Source: an uncultured Balneola sp. (GTDB lineage Bacteria > Bacteroidota > Rhodothermia > Balneolales > Balneolaceae). Taken from it: a stretch of DNA of 64,000 nucleotides. Shown in pieces: positions 62,920-64,000 of this stretch (positions are counted from its first letter, which is position 1; each line of letters opens with the position of its first letter). A model generated the notes under the pieces. That model was not told the origin of the DNA, did not search any database, and saw nothing but the letters and a program-made list of their open reading frames with translations. The translations under genes were made by a program, and so were the position numbers. Where the stretch lies: assembly GCA_913058495.1 (NCBI GenBank), contig CAJXQC010000015.1, positions 1 to 64,000 on the forward strand. The letters run 5' to 3'.

Positions 62920-63709
62920 AATACTGAGTTATCTGAGTTTGTAAAAACTGAACTATTTCGGCATTCCCGGAAATTATACTTTTTCCGAACAACCAGTCTT
63001 CTCCATTATTCCAATCTGTTACTAGTCCACCGGCTTCTTGTATGATCAATGCTCCGGCTGCTACGTCCCACGGACTTAGTCCATATTCAAAAAACCCTTC
63101 AAATCGTCCGGCAGCAACACAACAGAGATCATATGAAGCTGCTCCCGGTCTTCTTAATCCATGAGTGTTTTTCATTAAACTCTTTAGCAGATTTAAATAA
63201 TCATCTACATGCTCAAAAGCAGTGTAAGGAAAGCCGGTTCCAATCATGGACTTTGACGAATCAACTTCGTCTGATACTTTTAATTCTTTGCCATCTAGAA
63301 AAGCCCCTTCTCCTTCTATTGCCCAAAACAACTCACCATTTGCTACTTCTTTGACTAAACCAACTTTAGGAACACCGTCTATCCACAACGCAATTGAAAT
63401 ACAGTAGATCGGAAAACCGTGTGCAAAGTTTGTGGTGCCATCTATTGGATCTATGATCCACACTCTCCCATCCGGTAGTTTTGTTTTTGTACTCGACTCT
63501 TCAGCCAGGAAATCATCATCAGGAAATTTCTCTTTTATAATACGAATGATTTCTTTTTCTGAAGCCACGTCAGCTTCTGTAACCAGATCATTCTTTCCTT
63601 TCAACTCTACAGTAAATGATCTTGAAGAAGAATATTGGTGAATTATTTCAGAAGCTTTCTTTGCTGCTTCTTTCGCTGTTTCGAGTTCTTTCTGATATTT
63701 TTTTGACAC
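62912..63709 (-). CDS. Inositol monophosphatase family protein
   Basis: 265 residues, family length. Metal and substrate motifs: DLVTEADVASEKEI (about 41-54), EESS (about 70), WIIDPIDGTTNFAHGFP (about 83-99) and SPWDVAAGALIIQEAGG (about 211-227). Members dephosphorylate inositol phosphates, histidinol phosphate or PAP; the exact substrate cannot be assigned. Its 3' end overlaps the convergent methyltransferase by 8 bp and it is divergent from rpiB. Confidence 0.9.
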   Translation of the reverse strand: MSKKYQKELETAKEAAKKASEIIHQYSSSRSFTVELKGKNDLVTEADVASEKEIIRIIKEKFPDDDFLAEESSTKTKLPDGRVWIIDPIDGTTNFAHGFPIYCISIALWIDGVPKVGLVKEVANGELFWAIEGEGAFLDGKELKVSDEVDSSKSMIGTGFPYTAFEHVDDYLNLLKSLMKNTHGLRRPGAASYDLCCVAAGRFEGFFEYGLSPWDVAAGALIIQEAGGLVTDWNNGEDWLFGKSIISGNAEIVQFLQTQITQYFK

Positions 63710-63804
63710 TATCCTTACTGTTTAACTATTTCCGAATTGAGTTCTTTAAACTAAGTGAAATTTTAGAGATATTTGAACTAATCATTTCACATTAATCTGA
63801 TCCC

Positions 63805-64000
63805 ATGATCATACCCATAGCAAGCGATCACGCAGGATACTCCGGCAAAGAAACCGTTAGAAAAATACTTGAAGAGATGGGACATACTCCTGTTGATTTT
63901 GGTACTCATTCTGAAGACTCAGTGGATTACCCTGATTTTGCAGTTCAAGTAGCAAAAAGAGTAAATGATGGTGAATACGATCAGGGAATTCTGGTCTGTG
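63805..64000 (+). CDS. rpiB: Ribose-5-phosphate isomerase B (3' truncated by window end)
   Basis: 65 codons are visible from the ATG at 63805. IASDHAGYSGKETV and GTHSEDSVDYPDFA match the RpiB/LacAB family substrate-binding residues. The enzyme interconverts ribose-5-phosphate and ribulose-5-phosphate. The catalytic cysteine region seems to start at the window end (GILVC). Confidence 0.88.
   Translation, partial: MIIPIASDHAGYSGKETVRKILEEMGHTPVDFGTHSEDSVDYPDFAVQVAKRVNDGEYDQGILVC

Overview
The window is a gene-dense piece of bacterial chromosome with low-to-moderate GC. It most likely comes from a Balneolales/Balneolaceae-type bacterium (Balneolota/Rhodothermota, close to the Bacteroidetes group). 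The clues are a type IX-like C-terminal sorting tail with the QNYPNPFNP signature (end of the 4885-8640 gene, probably also the truncated gene at 47-127), a PorV/PorQ-like barrel, DUF5723- and DUF6588-like outer-membrane proteins, a bacillithiol-pathway deacetylase, several Bacteroidetes-type -7 elements (TAnnTTTG) very close to start codons, and frequent GTG/TTG starts. The genus is an inference. I see no rRNA, tRNA, CRISPR array, transposase or integrase. Bases 1-44 are not biological: they are an Illumina Nextera adapter with its index, so position 1 is a raw contig end.

Layout. 1-350: adapter, the tail of a secreted protein, a terminator, and a diverged duplicate of the last 101 bp of pgk. 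347-4719 (minus): PorV-like barrel, DUF3857/transglutaminase-like protein with a degenerate active site, and pgk. 4885-11362 (plus): giant secreted protein, then a tightly coupled run of cysteine desulfurase, LOG protein, DUF1499 lipoprotein and a cytochrome-b-like membrane protein. 11363-18090: fadD-like ligase (minus), a Fur regulator (plus), then ftsX, a TonB-plug-like barrel and cinA (minus). 18170-22711 (plus): pgsA, pgpA, pyrE, miaB and a membrane protein.

22831-33602 is the most accessory-looking block and is bracketed by two 106-bp direct repeats (about 91% identical, REP-like). It holds an RND permease-adaptor-RND permease set and a compact four-gene operon with an upstream AraC-type regulator: a MauE-like membrane protein, a short secreted peptide with four cysteines, a six-bladed beta-propeller protein and a dedicated signal peptidase I. 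The peptide gene has a strong Shine-Dalgarno site and is followed by a perfect 14-bp hairpin. I read this as a candidate undescribed exported, disulfide-bonded peptide system.

33885-53280 is mostly housekeeping: rpoN, DUF3109, a DUF4139/MuiA-type protein with an inserted carboxypeptidase-regulatory domain, creD, rsmB, valS, a PcrA/UvrD helicase, a DUF5723-like barrel, lon, a DUF4440-like protein, rsgA and a DUF6588-like barrel. 53356-60466 (minus) is a MacAB-TolC-like exporter set (two permeases, TolC, adaptor, ATPase) interrupted by a YqjD/YqjE-like envelope trio. 60560-64000: bshB1 overlapping an unusual double-winged-helix methyltransferase (possible bacillithiol modification), an inositol monophosphatase and the start of rpiB.
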